NCBI RefSeq assembly: GCF_018687715.1
Contig: NC_056753.1
Coordinates: forward strand, 12,902,501-12,966,500
Reading direction: 5' to 3'
Length of the DNA: 64,000 nucleotides
Source: Carya illinoinensis
Lineage: Eukaryota > Streptophyta > Magnoliopsida > Fagales > Juglandaceae
The notes under the pieces were generated by a model, which saw only the letters and a program-made list of their open reading frames with translations, searched no databases and was not told the origin of the DNA. The position numbers were made by a program, and so were the translations under genes. This document shows, in pieces, positions 21,637 through 33,331 of the stretch (the first letter of the stretch is position 1; each line of letters opens with the position of its first letter).

Positions 21637-22134
21637 GGTTATGCACAAACAGCTGCTCCTTTAACAGCTTTATTGAAGAAAGACTCCTTCGTATGTTACA
21701 GGTTCTGCCTTTTAGGATCTGAAAATTGTAGTGTCAACACCTCCAGTTTTATCATTACCAGACTTCTCCAAGGCCTTCATCATTGAATGTGATACCTTTG
21801 GCAGTGGTATAGGGGTTGTGTTAATGCAGAACTAGCGCCCAATAGCCTTTCTCAGTCAGGTTTTAAAAGGTAGAAACCTTTTACTCTCCACTTAAGAAAG
21901 AGAGTTATTAGCTCTAGTTGTGGCAGTCAAGAAGTGGAGAGACCTTATCTATTGGGAGCCCCATTTGTTGTAAAAACTGATCATCATAGTTTGAAATATT
22001 TGTTGGAACAGAAAGTGGGGACAGTTGCTCAGCAAAAATGGATATCCAAGCTTCTTGGGTATGAATTCTAGATTGAATACGAGAAAGGTGTTGAGAATAA
22101 GGTTGTAGATGCTTTATCAAGAAGGGATTCTGAT
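21637..22134 (+). pseudogene. RNase H part of chromovirus pol (after element G)
   Basis: The pol frame resumes with AQTAAPLTALLKK, then the RNase H blocks IIECDTFGSGIG, ELLALVVAVKKW and TDHHSLKYLLEQK, and the connection KVVDALSRR. RNase H removes the RNA strand during reverse transcription. Stops occur at TAG 21833-21835, TAA 21894-21896 and TAG 22069-22071. In the family the two TAG positions normally hold Gln, which fits C-to-T change. The open frame of the integrase follows directly. Confidence 0.8.
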
Positions 22135-23607
22135 GTGGCTTCCATGTCTGCAATTACGTTTCCTAATCCTACTTGGTTAAAAAAATTGAAGCTTGCTTAT
22201 AATGAGGATCCCATAGTGCAACAACAGATGAAACTGTTTGAAGAAAATCCCAATACCAACACTTCCTTTACCCTCAAGCATGGTGTTTTGTTCAAAAAAG
22301 GAAGGATTTATGTTCCTAATTCTCCTGAGCTGAAACTAAATATTTTGAATTTTGTGCATGCCAGTCCTTATGCAGGTCACCTGGGGTTCCATAAGTCTTT
22401 ACAATGTGCAAGGTCTGATTTTTATTGGCCTGGATTAAAGAAGGAAGTGAAGGGGTTTATTAGAGAATGTGAGGTCTACCAGAGGAATAAAGCTGAAAAT
22501 GTGCATCCAGCTGGATTGCTACAGCCATTACCAGTGCCTCAACAAATTTGGATTGATTTGTCCATGGATTTTGTGGAAGGTTTGCCTCTTTCTAGGGGCT
22601 ATTCTGTGATTTTAGTAGTCATGGATAGGCTATTGGAATATGCTCATTTCATGGCCTTAAAACACCCATTCACTGCAACCAAAGTAGCTTCACTATTTCT
22701 GGATAACATCTTTAAACTTCATGGCATGCCTAAGAGTATAGTTTCAGATCGTGGTTCTACTTTCACAAGCAGCTTTTGGAGGGAATTGTTTAAGCTCCAA
22801 GGGGTTGGTTTATCCCTCTCTTCTGCCTATCATCCTCAAAGTGATGGTCAAAGTGAAGCAGTTAACAAATGTTTGGAACACTTCTTGAGGTGTTTTTCTG
22901 GTGAAAAACCAAGATTGTGGGCTGATTGGTTGACATTGGCTAAGTATTGGTATAATACTTCTCTACATGCTTCGACTAAGTGTACCCCCTATGAAGCAGT
23001 TTATGGTGTGGCCCCACCTAAATTGCAAACTTATCTTCCTAGATTAGCTTCAAACCAGGTAGCAGCAGAGCTGTTGAAGACAAGAGAATAGATTCTTTTA
23101 GCCTTGAAAGTGAACTTGTTGGCTGCTCAAGACAGAATGAAGATGCAATATGATAGACATAGGACTGAGAGGGAATTTGATGTGGGAGATTGGGTCTTTC
23201 TAAGACTACAACCATATAGACAGCAGTCCTTGGCAGCAAGGAAGAGCTTCAAGCTGTCACCTCGATTTTATGGTCCATTTCAAGTCTTACAAAGGGTGGG
23301 CACAGTAGCATATAAGTTGGATCTTCCTTCTTATTCCTCAATGCATCCTGTGGTGCATGTTTCTTGTTTAAAGAAAAAGCTTGGACAGTAGCAGGCTCCA
23401 CTTTCAACACTTTCACCAGTTGATTTTCAAGGTGAGTTAGTGTTGGAACCTGAGGTGATTTTGTAGAGAAGAAGTAGAAAAGTCAATAATCGAGCTGTTG
23501 TGGAAGTCTTGGTCCAATGGCAAGGAGCAGATTAGAGAAGTGCTACATGGGAGTCATATTGGCAACTCAGGCAAAAATTCCCTCACCTTGTGGGCAATGT
23601 GCTTTAA
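22135..23607 (+). pseudogene. Integrase with C-terminal chromodomain, chromovirus
   Basis: The longest stretch (22135-23091, 318 codons) has the zinc-binding region, the catalytic core and part of the C-terminus. The DDE residues are visible in WIDLSMDFVEG, VSDRGSTF and DGQSEAVNK. The zinc finger reads CEVYQ where CxxC is expected, so one zinc ligand is Tyr. After TAG 23089-23091 the GPY/F-type block (PRFYGPFQVLQRVGTVAYKL) follows. Three more TAG codons (23389, 23464, 23533) precede and interrupt a chromodomain recognisable as VEVLVQWQGA ... ATWESYWQL. The natural TAA is at 23605. The chromodomain targets such integrases to modified chromatin. The gene is dead. Confidence 0.85.
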
Positions 23608-24020
23608 AGGGGGAGGGTGTGTGAAGGGTTGAATTTTAGAGAAGTGAGAAGTGCAGCAGTTGTGTTGTAAAGAGGAAGTGCAGAAGTTGTGAAGGGTGCA
23701 GGAGCTATGTCGTTTGAGTTGTAAATAGACTACAGTGTCGTTTAGAGTAATATGCATAGTTTCATTAAATAGAACGACATCGTTTGATGCCTTACTTGTA
23801 ATAAGCCTTGCACTGCGTCGTTGTAATTCCTAACTTTAATAACAGATTGTTGTTAGAGATGTTCAATAAATAGAGGAATGGGAGGAAGGATCCCATATCC
23901 CAAATTGTGCAAACAACTTCCCTCTAAAATACTTCTCTCTCTAGTTCTATCTCTCACTTCTTCTTGATCTTCTTGGAGATTGACTCTCTCGAACAAGTCT
24001 ACAAAAAAGGGCCCATTACA
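23606..24020 (+). repeat. Polypurine tract and 3' LTR of the chromovirus
   Basis: AAAGGGGGAGGGTG (23606-23619) is the plus-strand primer site, and the LTR itself is 23620-24020. It is paired with 13786-14188 and followed by target duplication GTCGA. Confidence 0.9.
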
Positions 24021-24446
24021 GTCGACAAAGTATAGTTGACGGGCCTCAAAAGGTTCCTGTGGAAGGATACCGGAGCCACCTAAATCTAGTGGATGCGTAC
24101 AACGGTGAAGGCGAAATATGTGAACTATTGTACATAAATATGTTTATGATAAGACGTAGTCTCCTCGATTAAGAGGATGCATAGGGGAACACATGATGCT
24201 TGGGGGAGCCGTGAGGTATCCAAACATGTGAATCATATGATATGAATAAGGTATTTGAACTCCATGATATGATATGTTATGACATGCCATGAGAAGATAT
24301 GACATGCCATGATTTGCTATGATATGTTATGATACGAACATGGAATGATATGAAATGATGAGACGTGATCTCAATATATGTTATGAAATGATAAATAAAT
24401 GGCATGATATGAACAAGAACCCTAGCTCAAATGATATAAACATGTG

Positions 24447-25036
24447 TGTTGGGGGAATTTTCCCCGACCTTGGGCCTCAGAGCATAGGCCCAGCTTGAGA
24501 GATAAAAACACTTCATCTAAAACATAGACAAGCTCGAGGAGCCCAGCCCATCTAATCCGTCTGACTTCCCGATGAGCCACCTGAGAGCCCCCAGCCTAGG
24601 CAGCACAGACATAGGTGCTGGGTTGGGGCGGACCACAAACAGGGGAGCACAGGGAAGCTTTCAGACAAGGGAAAAGAACACGCCATCTCGATTGGATTCC
24701 ACACACAAGCATCTCCAGGAAGCCACACTACATTAATTGCTTAATTAGAGGACTATGCCACATTAAATGAGGTCTTCCAAGGGATGCTCCTCCGCAGAGC
24801 CACAGGTCATGGGTCTTTGACCTCGGACGCAGGTATAGAACAAGCCGCCTAGGCATTGAAGGGTGGGGGATTTTGGACACTCTTTCTCTCTTTCTGGATA
24901 CGATTGACTTTGGTTCTTTGTAGTCTTCTCTCTTTTCCTCTGTCTTCACTGACTTAGGCATCAAAGGCTCTGTCCAGTCACCACCATGGTCACTAGATCC
25001 GTGAGTTGCCTCGTGTTTGCAGAACCCAGGTTGACA
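24447..25036 (+). repeat. 5' LTR of the Tat-like element
   Basis: This 590-bp LTR runs from TGTTGGGGGAAT to TTGACA. The inverted terminal bases TGTTG/CAACA are seen complete in the 3' copy. It matches 59549-59955 and 63201-63290 in order. The 3' copy carries about 55 bp more before its end (63273-63327), so one copy has been altered at the terminus. The TATA position reads TATAGAA here (about 24833) and TATAAAAG in the 3' copy (59950-59957). Confidence 0.8.
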
Positions 25037-25037
25037 G

Positions 25038-25054
25038 TGGCGCTATCTATGGGA
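25038..25054 (+). other. Primer binding site of the Tat-like element
   Basis: TGGCGCTATCTATGGGA lies one base after the LTR. It resembles the TGGCGCC-type site used by Tat and Athila elements, with several C-to-T or G-to-A changes. The region 25055-25339 after it is a remnant of leader/gag with no domain I can recognise. Confidence 0.65.
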
Positions 25055-25339
25055 TTCAAAAAATTTTAATGTGTTCTTCATACGCTTGTGAGAACCCACC
25101 CTCGAGAGGCTTGGAGGTGTGATAGCGCACTAAAAGAAGTAAGTGCGCAAATGGAGGCCACGGAAGGGATGCGATTTGAAGAAGTGCAGGCAATAATACA
25201 AGGTGGAACGTTAAGCTGACAGGATCACACTGGAGGGGGAGTTCACACCACACAGCAAGGGGAGGAGACGCTACCCAAACTTCCACTGCCTGAGATGCAT
25301 CCCTGCGGAAAATGAAATAAGAGACAAATACACACTAAA

Positions 25340-26287
25340 GAAAACTAAGGCGAACGAACCCTTGGAGTTGATTCTATTGGATCAGAATTGACAGGAAGCC
25401 ACTGCCAGGATTAGCACAGGAATGACCATCGACATGAGGGAGGCTCTACAGCAACTGCTTGTGGAACATCGTGACATCTTTGCATGGAGCCAAGAGGATA
25501 TGCTGGGAATAGACTCGACCGTCATGCAACATTACTTGAGTGTAGACCCTAAAACCAGGGGAGTAAGGTAGAAGAGCGTAGAAGTTTTAGTGCCGAGAAG
25601 AATGCCGCCATCGCCACTGAGGTTGACCGCTTGCTCGCTGTAGGGTTTATACAGGAGGCACATTACCCAGACTGGCTGTTCAAGATGGTTCTTGTGAATA
25701 AACCTAATGGTAAATGGAGAATGTACATAGACTTCATGGATCTAAACAAAGCATGCCTAAAGGATAGTTTCCCGCTACCCCACATCAACCTTCTTGTGGA
25801 CTCAACAGCCGACCATTGCATGTTGAGCTTCATGGATGCTGACTCTAGATATAATCAAATCCGTATGGAAGCCACAAGGAAAAGACGTCATTCATCACTG
25901 ATCGAGGGCTATACTGCTACTTTGCCATGCCGTTCGGTCTAAAGAATGTGGAGACCACGTATCAACGGCTAGTCAATAGAATGTTCAAAGCCCATATCAG
26001 AAGAAATAGGGAGGTCTACGTGGATGACCTGCTAGCCAAAAGTAGGGACCTGGCACAGAACTTCGACAACCTCTAAGACGCCTTTGCAGTACTAAGGCAG
26101 TTCGAGATGAAGTTGAATCTCGCCAAATGCGCATTTGGAGTAGGTTCACAAAAATTCCTTGGATTTGTGGTATCAAAAAGAGGGATTGAAGCCAATCCCA
26201 AAAAGATGGATGCCATCTTAGACATGCCTCCTCCTCGGAACATTAATGACGTATAGAAGCTCGCCAGCCGAGCGGCAGCTCTTAACC
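25340..26287 (+). pseudogene. Reverse transcriptase of the Tat-like element (decayed)
   Basis: The pre-RT segment EHRDIFAWSQEDMLGIDS is followed by the RT blocks LLAVGFIQEAHYPDWL, VLVNKPNGKWRMYIDFMDLN, DSFPLPHINLLVDSTA and FMDADSRYNQIRM. After a frameshift near 25900 come AMPFGLKN, the catalytic YVDDLLAKS and KFLGFVVSKRGIEANPKK. The DD pair is intact, but stops (for example near 25389, 25570 and 26075) and frameshifts abolish the protein. The longest open piece is 25631-25942. The upstream protease is missing. The domain stops at 26287, where isolated LTR D begins, and about 20 residues of the connection are not found on either side. Confidence 0.8.
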
Positions 26288-29200
26288 TGTGATGACCTGA
26301 CATAGTGAAGCAGGGGCCATGGAATATTTTCTTCCCTTAGTGATAGAGGGCCCTAGTGATTTAAGGGAAGAAGAGGCTTTATAGGCTCAATTATGAATTT
26401 TGGCCCTAAGAACTCTTAGTGTAATTCGGCTATAAGGGAAAACCCAAGCCCATTTGGGCTTTAGCCCAACATTCAAACCCTAATGGTATATAGAGTTGAT
26501 AATAAGCCAAGGGAGAGAGAAGAGTGTTAAGAAAGCCCAAAGGAAGGCTTGCATGCCTAACCCTAGTAGCATTTCCATTTGTCACTCATGCTAGGATGCT
26601 TCTAGAAGAATGAAATGATGAGATGCATAGGGAAAACCAAGAGGCACATGGCCAAGCCATCCCACATGCCTAGCATCTTCTAGAAGAGCACCTTTTCAAT
26701 TTCCAAGAGAAAGATGCATAGGGAAGTGGCACATAGGGAAGACCAAAGGGATTTCCAAGAAAGGCTTGTGGGGGGAAAGCCAAAAGACAAGAAGGATGTT
26801 TCAGTTTCCTTCTACCACACGCCCACCTGTGAGTTTTCTTATATCTTTGCCAATTGTCAACCATGCAAGGAATTTCTAGAAGGAAAGATGAAAGGAAATT
26901 TGCACAAAAAAGACCCTCTTAACCCTAACATCTCGGCCACCACACTCAAAGCACACACTCACATGCCACTTGTCAACTAGGGTTACAACAAGAGGCTTTA
27001 GGAAGTGAAAGGTCACCTCGGGAATGCGCACAAAAGTGGAAGGATCTCCATGAGGAAGAGAGGGGGGGGGGGTGGCATCTAGAAGCCTCCACAAGCCTAA
27101 GCCATGTGGTAACCATGCAACATCTTGTTTGGGAAGAGGAAGAGTCTAGTGAGTTTTTTTACCTAATTGCCCTAAGGTACATTACACTTAGACAATTTTG
27201 AAAAGGACATTTGAGGTATTCGACCAAGAGGGGAGGAACCCCACACGCCACCTCAAGCTTTGGTCTTTTCCAAGGCAATCTCATGATGAAACACGAGGGT
27301 CATGGATGGCAAAGGGGAAGGAAAAATGACAATGCCATTAATGGGGTTTCAAGTGACCAATAAGACTTTGTGGGAAAGTTCTATATAAAGGGGAGAGAGC
27401 TACATGCCCAAGGGTTTTCTTTAGCCATTTTTAAACCCCTGATATTCTCACCTTCTTCATTCTCTCTCTCACAAGCACTCAAAGGATTTCTCACTTTCTC
27501 ACACTTCCCTTCCAACCAAACAAAGGAAAACTACCTTCAAGAAGAGATTTCGGCTTAGCAAGGAAGGAGCATAGTAAGATTTGCTTTCTTGATTCACGCA
27601 CACACCCACACACGACACATTATCAATTTGTAGAGATGAGAATCTCAAGATAGTTTTGGTTTTGACCAAACACTCACAATCTCACACTTGTTCTCAAAGA
27701 ACCAACTAGGGTTTCCTAGGGTTTGGAATGGGCCGAAAATAAAGAGTCCATATCCTTCATAAATTTGGCCAACTACTTGTCTTTTCACCTTGTTTTTGAA
27801 TTATGGAGAAGAACACAAGGAAAATGGGAGACTTCTTGGCTCAAAACCCTAGAAACCGATTGACCTATCAGAGTTTAAACTCGAATGGTGGCCTTAACAA
27901 TCACACACGCACTTTAACCTCATGGATTAGGGTTTTTAGAACCCTCATTCTAACTAGTTACACTTCGATTTACAGTTTGTTGTTTGTTAATCTCTGTGGA
28001 TTTTTGTAAGTATACACTCAACTTACTTCTTGTTAATGCATGTATACTTTTGTCTAAATCCTTAATTTGTTTCTTTTACTTTGGTTGCTATTATTGTTTG
28101 CTTGATTGAATACTCTTACATGAACTTGGAATATGATTATGGAATGACTAATATGAATCGGTTTATGACGAAAAATGTTGATAAGATTCCCTACATGTTT
28201 TAGTTTCGAGGAAAAGGATATTGCTATTTTAAGACTTGTGATGATTCGGTTTTACCATACCTTGAGTGACTTAGATCTTGTTCAAATGCCATGATTTCAT
28301 ATATTGTTTTACTATGCCATGAATTCTAAGTATCTTGGATGAAGAAGTTTGAAGCTTGTTTAAGTGATGACTTTCCATGTTCTTGTGCATGAATGTTTCA
28401 GCCACGGCTAGTTTACTTAGTTCCATGTTTGTGTTTCAATATCTTATGAGTTCTATGTTATCATACCATGAATTAAACACGTTATGCTTGGTTATTTCAT
28501 GCATGGTATCTCCTATGGCATATGTCAAGTACTAGAACACATGTCTTAAGTCTCATGTCACATGCATTTGGGAAAAGTGATTTTAAAGAGAAGTGTTTTT
28601 TTTTGGAAATGAAGTAATGTTTTATCACGACCCCAAATGATAGGGTGGGGGAATGTCCTAGTGGAACTCCTCTGTCCACTCTGGAGTGCTTAAAAATGGA
28701 GTGGTAACCTTTGGGTCAACAAAGAACAGTCAACGTGCCTCGGATGGATTCTCTTAAAAGAATGCCAGAGCAAGGTAACGCATAATGCTAGTGGGTACAC
28801 AAGGCATGTAACCCGACATAGTATTGTCGAGTTAATAAGTTAAGTTACATTAAGATATAGACATCACAGTGCACGAACTGGTGATGGTGCGGTAACTAGC
28901 TGGAACACGCAGTGCATAGGGGAGTCGTGATGTGTCCACAAGTGTTATACAAATAAGGCCACGTGCCTACATGATATGTTATGGATCACATGATGTGAAT
29001 CATGCGGTATGATATGATATGTTCCAGATCACGTGATTAACTAAGATATTAATGATGATGAAAGTATGTTTTTTCGAAAATGCTAAGTCTCTATTACAAG
29101 TTTTAAGAATGGTTAATGCATGAGTCATAGTTTAGTCTCAGTTACAAGTTATGTACATGTCCATGCATGCATTGCATGATATACCTCTTGTATGCTTGTG

Positions 29201-29823
29201 ATAACTATGGTATGTTGTGTGATTACTTACTGAGATTTCTCGAAATCTCACTGTTGCAATTTTTCACAATCATTCCTTTCCCAGAATGGTAGAAGTTTTT
29301 TACAGGAATAGAAGGTGATGCCAATGACCAAGAGGAAGAGAATGGCAGCCCCTCCTCTAGAGAGGATCATGCCTAAGATGGGCATCAGTAGGCTAGAGCT
29401 CACTATTTTGGAGCACTAGGAGGCTATAGATCAGGAGATCTTTAAGATCCTTCAGTTCATTGAAGAGTTCCAACACCTCAATAATAGGGATAAAGACTGG
29501 GCTTTGGAGAAGCGAGTGAAGGATGAACCACTATAAAATAAGAAACAAAGAGAGAAAGAGATGATTAGTGTTGGACTCGTTTCCCATAAGTGGGGGGAAA
29601 TGCTTTCAGAACTTATTATATGACAAAGGAATATTTTGGTCTCGTGTTTTGGGAAATGCAAACTCTTACTATATTTTGAAACTCTCTTTGTTTATGGATG
29701 TCAATGATGGGACAAGGTTGGGGTAAAAGGTTTTTTTTATACCATGTACGAGGGGTGTATAGCCTTGTGTTGCACATCCCGGCGTCTCAATCACCGCCAA
29801 ATCCTAACTAAGGGTTGGGGACA
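26288..29823 (+). mobile_element. Isolated LTR copy D inserted in Tat-like pol
   Basis: It starts TGTGATGACCTGAC and ends near GGTTGGGGACA. Its 3' end (GCACATCCCGGCGTCTCAATCACC region, 29770-29820) matches A (9655-9711) and C (63140-63200). TATATAAAG is at 27382-27390 in plus orientation, and the hairpin pair is at 29231-29290. No target duplication is found (TAACC versus AGACT), and part of pol is missing, so the junctions have probably suffered small deletions. There is a poly-G run at 27061-27071. Open frames inside show no domain. Confidence 0.65.
29231..29290 (+). other. Conserved hairpin pair in LTR copy D
   Basis: TGAGATTTC TC GAAATCTCA occupies 29231-29250. ATCATTC (29269-29275) and GAATGGT (29284-29290) then pair with one U-G wobble. 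In copy A this position is U-A, in copies C and G it is C-G. Confidence 0.7.
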
Positions 29824-30287
29824 AGACTAGAACGAAGAGTGTGACGCTGCATTCACCGCTCTCAAGAAGTATCTAGCTAGCCCTCTGCTACTTATCCAAC
29901 CCCAATCTGGGGAAACACTAATCTTATACTTATCAGTCTCCCTACAAGCAGTCTCTTTAGCTCTAGTGTGAGATGATGGTGGGGTACAGAGACTAGTTTA
30001 CTATGTCAGTCAAGCATACTGGGGGGCTGAAGCTAGATACCCCCGTATTGAGCAGCTCGCCTTTGTACTGGTAGTAACCACTCGGAAGTTTCGACCCTAT
30101 TTCTAGGCACACCCGATCAAGGTCCTCACAAAGGTCCCTCTAAGAAAGATCCTGCAATGACTGGACACCTTAGACCGTCTAACTAACTGGGCCATAGAAT
30201 TGAGCGAGTTCGACATCGAATACACCCCCGCCCACCTCTCTGAAGGGGAAAATATTAGCAGATTCTATCATAGAGTTCACCGTCTTT
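29824..30287 (+). pseudogene. RNase H (RT-associated) of the Tat-like element
   Basis: Pol resumes after LTR D with NEECDAAFTALKKYLASPLLL, then LYLSVSLQAVSLALV, GGVQRLVYYVSQ, YPRIEQLAFVLVV and LDRLTNWAIELSEFDIEY, the usual blocks of the RT-linked RNase H. Stops at TAG 29828, TGA near 29970, TAG near 30103 and TGA near 30158 break the frame. Several lie at positions that are Trp, Arg or Gln in the family, as expected from C-to-T or G-to-A changes. Confidence 0.75.
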
Positions 30288-30850
30288 GCTGACGAGATGG
30301 GATATGCACAACCTGTGAAGCCCTCGCAAGTCTTTGTTGATGGCTCATCTTGCCGGTTTGGAGGGAGAGCGGGGGTGCATATCATCACAGACGAGGGTGA
30401 AAAACATGACAACGCCCTTAATTTAGTGTTCAAAACTACAAATAATGAAGTGGAATACGAGGCACTAATCTTTGACATGACTATAGAAAAGTCCCTAGGA
30501 GCCGAGGAGGTAGAGGTCTGAGCTAATTCCCAGGTTGTAGTTAGCCAAGTGCAGGGGGAGTTTGTGGCAAAGAGTGAAAAATTGAAAAAGTACCTAACAT
30601 TGGTGCAAGCTGAGTGCGCCCATTTTAAACACTTCTAGGTACAACAAATCCAGAGAGTCGAGAACAACAAAGAAGACAAGTTAGCGAAGACATCGTCTAG
30701 ACATGAAGCCACCTCGATACTGAAATTGGCCATTCTCAGAACCGCAGAAGTGCCAACCATAGGGATTGAGCTGCTACAAGTAGTGTTAGGCGCGCTGGTA
30801 TGGGCCCAGGACATCCTCAAATATTTGAATGCCAATGAAGTTCTTGAAGA
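30288..30850 (+). pseudogene. Second (archaeal-type) RNase H domain of the Tat-like element
   Basis: The blocks VFVDGSSCRFGGRAGVHI, LNLVFKTTNNEVEYEALI and ANSQVVVSQVQGEF are those of the additional RNase H found between RNase H and integrase in Tat-lineage elements. The first Asp (DGSS) and the Glu (NEVEYEAL) are present. The open segment 30297-30521 ends at TGA 30519-30521, and another stop (TAG near 30637) follows. The remaining part (ENNKEDKLAK) leads into the integrase. This domain is the strongest evidence for the Tat assignment. Confidence 0.8.
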
Positions 30851-31978
30851 TAGACAAAGTGGGACGAAGGGGTAAGGTACATCATAGTTGATGGCATCCT
30901 GTACCGTAGGGGATACAATACTCCCCTACTAAGATGCATCTCCAGCAAACAAACCTAGTAGATATTGGCAGAGATACACGAGGGAACCTGCGGTGACCAT
31001 GCTAGAGGAAGAATATTAGCAGGAAAGGTGATGCGAACAAGGTACTATTGACCATGCTTCTTAAGGGATGCCAAGGAATATATACGGAGTTGTAAAAAGT
31101 GCCAGGAGTTCTCCAAAATCATCCATCACCTACCAGAAGAACTAACACTGATATCCTCCCCCTGGCCTTTTGCCCAATGGGGGTCAACCTGGTAGGTCCC
31201 CTCCCCCCAAAAAAAGCCAATGTAAAGTTCGTAGTGGTAGCGGTGGATTATTTCACTAAGTGAGTTGAGGCCGAGGAACTCGTGACAATCACGACTAACA
31301 ATATCACTCGCTTCCCATGGAAGAGTGTTGTCTGCAAGTTTGGCATACCCCATAGCATCTTCTTAGATAATGGGAGGCAATTTGACTCTGACCACTACAG
31401 AAATTGGTACCGAGATCTAGGGATCAAGTTCTAATACTCCTCCCTGGGGTAGCCTCAGTTGAATGGTCGAAAGCAACCAACAAAACCTTGCTACGAATAT
31501 TGAAGAAGAAGCTGAACAACCAAAAAGGAACTTGGGTGAAAGAACTTATGGTAGTTCTATGGGCATATAGGGTGACCGTGAGGATGCCGACAAGGGAAAC
31601 CCCATTCACCCTCATGTATGATCACAAGGCCATGCCACCAATAGAGGTAGATATCTCGACCTACAGGGTATGCCACTACGAGCAACACTCCAACGACCGA
31701 CTCCTTGAAGAACAACTTGACTTGGTAGGAGAGATCTGAGAGGAGGTGGAACAGGCAATGGTGGCGTATAGGAAGAAGGTAGAATGCTACTTCAACCAAA
31801 GAGTATACCGGAGGTCATTCAAAATTGGGGACCTCATGCTGAAGTTGATGAGGACCCTACATGGTAGTTTCCAGCAACCATCCTGAGGTTTACTGGCTTC
31901 GTGACTCTTGCGGGAAAGAACTACAACATCCATGGAATACTGAACACCTAAGAATGTTCTACCAATGAAGGCTCTGTG
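30851..31978 (+). pseudogene. Integrase of the Tat-like element (heavily decayed)
   Basis: Traces in several frames include the zinc-binding region around 30960-31110 (RSCKKCQEFS in one frame), a core piece near 31230-31400 (AVDYFTK, IFLDNGRQFD in other frames), and an open segment 31404-31739 with EWSKATNKTLLRILKKKL and TPFTLMYDHKAMPPIEV, which is the end of the core. NQRVYRRSFKIGDLMLK is from the C-terminal part. Frameshifts and stops are frequent. No function remains. Confidence 0.7.
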
Positions 31979-32411
31979 ATGCATATGTGTTACTTATAAT
32001 CAACTTTGTGATTACTGTGTATTTATTAATGAAGAAAATGTGAATGTTTCAGGGATTAGCATGCCCAAAAATGAGATTCATCTTTGCCCGCAACCTACAC
32101 CGATGAGACCCACGACAATAAAGTACCTTTCCTACGGTGTCAACAGATGGGAACGGGTACAGTCACAAGCTACCCGAACATACTACCTCCACACGAGGGT
32201 CAATAGGTGGGATTAGCCCCAGGCTAACCCGAGCTCCACCATGAAGGAGTGTGGGTCCAGCCTTGAGGCTGTTCGAATTTTACCCCATCTCCATTGCAGT
32301 GAAGAAGCGGACGGCCTGGGGCCCTCTGACACCTACCTCCTCATGGGGTATCAAAGGGATAGGTGTAATGCCAAAGGGTTGCTTTATCCCTCCTGCAATG
32401 TGAAGTAGGCA
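31979..32411 (+). other. Start of the Tat-like 3' region (diverged tandem repeats)
   Basis: This stretch is non-coding. The segment 32145-32275 (GGGTACAGTC, ACTACCTCCA, GAGGGTCAAT, GGTCCAGCC) is repeated in diverged form at 47366-47490, beyond the nested insertions. This shows the two parts belong to one Tat 3' region with tandem repeats. Confidence 0.6.
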
Positions 32412-33331
32412 AAGCTTGATTGAACATCAGCTTCATGGGTTTCACAAGAGTATAGTGATGGATAGGGATAGGGTGTTCATGAGCACCTTTTGGAAGGAAC
32501 TTTTTGAGTTACAAGGAAACAAATTGAGGGCAAGTTCCTCTTACCATCCTTAAACCGATGGGCAAACCAAGGTGGTTAATAGAACACTTGAACAATATTT
32601 AAGGTGTTATTTCCATTAAGAACAAGTGAAATGGGGAGATTATCTTGCATGGGCCGAGTATTGGTATAGCACGTCATTTCATGCTTCCATTCAAAGAAGT
32701 CCATTTAAAGTGGTGTATGGAAGACCACTGCCTACCTTAGTGAGTTATGAGAGGGGTACGACCAAGAATAATGAATTAGAGAGGGAATTGATTACTAGGA
32801 ATGAGGTCCTAGTGAAAGTAAAGAAGGAGCTTAAGAGAGCTCAAGAAAGAATGAAAAAGTACTATGATGAGGGAAGGTATGTGGTTGTTTTTTAGGTAGG
32901 GGAATATGTTTATTTGAAGTCACAACCATACAGGCAAAATACATTGAGAAAAAAATTTAGTTTGAAGCTTTCCAAGAGGTACTATGGACCCTTTAAGGTG
33001 TTGAAGAGATTGGGGAATGTGGCATATAGATTGGAGCTTCCTCCACCATCAAGATTACATCCAGCTTCCATATGTTAATGTTGAAGAAGAGGATTGGAGA
33101 TTCGAGCCTTATAGTAGAGGAGCTTCGTAGTTTTGATAAGAAGGGTAGGATGCTTTTGCAACCTAGAGTGGTGCTCTAATATAGGGTGGTGACATGGGGG
33201 AGGAATAGAAGAAAAGTATGGCAAGTGTTGATCCAATGGCAAGGGGTGCCGAGAGAGAAAGCCACTTGGGAGGATTATGATGACATGGTGGCGAGGTATC
33301 CATAGTTGATCCTTGAGGGCAAGGATGTGCT
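32412..33331 (+). pseudogene. 5'-truncated chromovirus: integrase end and chromodomain
   Basis: Similarity begins abruptly inside the integrase core (LHGF, DRDRVFMSTFWKELFELQGN), continues through the open piece 32626-32895 (WGDYLAWAEYWYSTSFHAS, YGRPLPTLVSYERG) and the GPY-type block (YYGPFKVLKRLGNVAYRLEL). It ends with a chromodomain ([30 protein letters not shown]). Stops at TAA 32553, TAG 32893 and TAG near 33303 sit where the family has Gln. The 5' boundary (32400-32415) is approximate. No 5' LTR is present, so this copy is truncated or was rearranged after insertion. It is a different family from the 13786 element. Confidence 0.8.

Larger units (their letters stand above)
13786..24020 (+). 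mobile_element. Chromodomain Ty3/Gypsy retrotransposon (chromovirus), decayed, split by element G
   Basis: LTRs at 13786-14188 and 23620-24020 share their ends (TGTGAAGGG ... CCCATTACA). The insertion is flanked by GTCGA on both sides (13781-13785 and 24021-24025), a perfect target duplication. The order is primer site, gag, protease, RT, RNase H, integrase, chromodomain, purine tract, which is the chromovirus layout. The two LTRs differ at about 25 of 401 aligned positions by eye (about 6%), clearly older than the 34829 element. Coding parts carry about 11 in-frame stops plus a frameshift, and an intact 4.9 kb insertion at 16705-21636. It cannot make functional proteins. Confidence 0.9.

Noticed and set aside
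25083..25094. TGTGAGAACCC as the start of another isolated LTR
   Set aside because: The 11 bases match the terminus of copy A, but the following sequence does not continue like any LTR copy.
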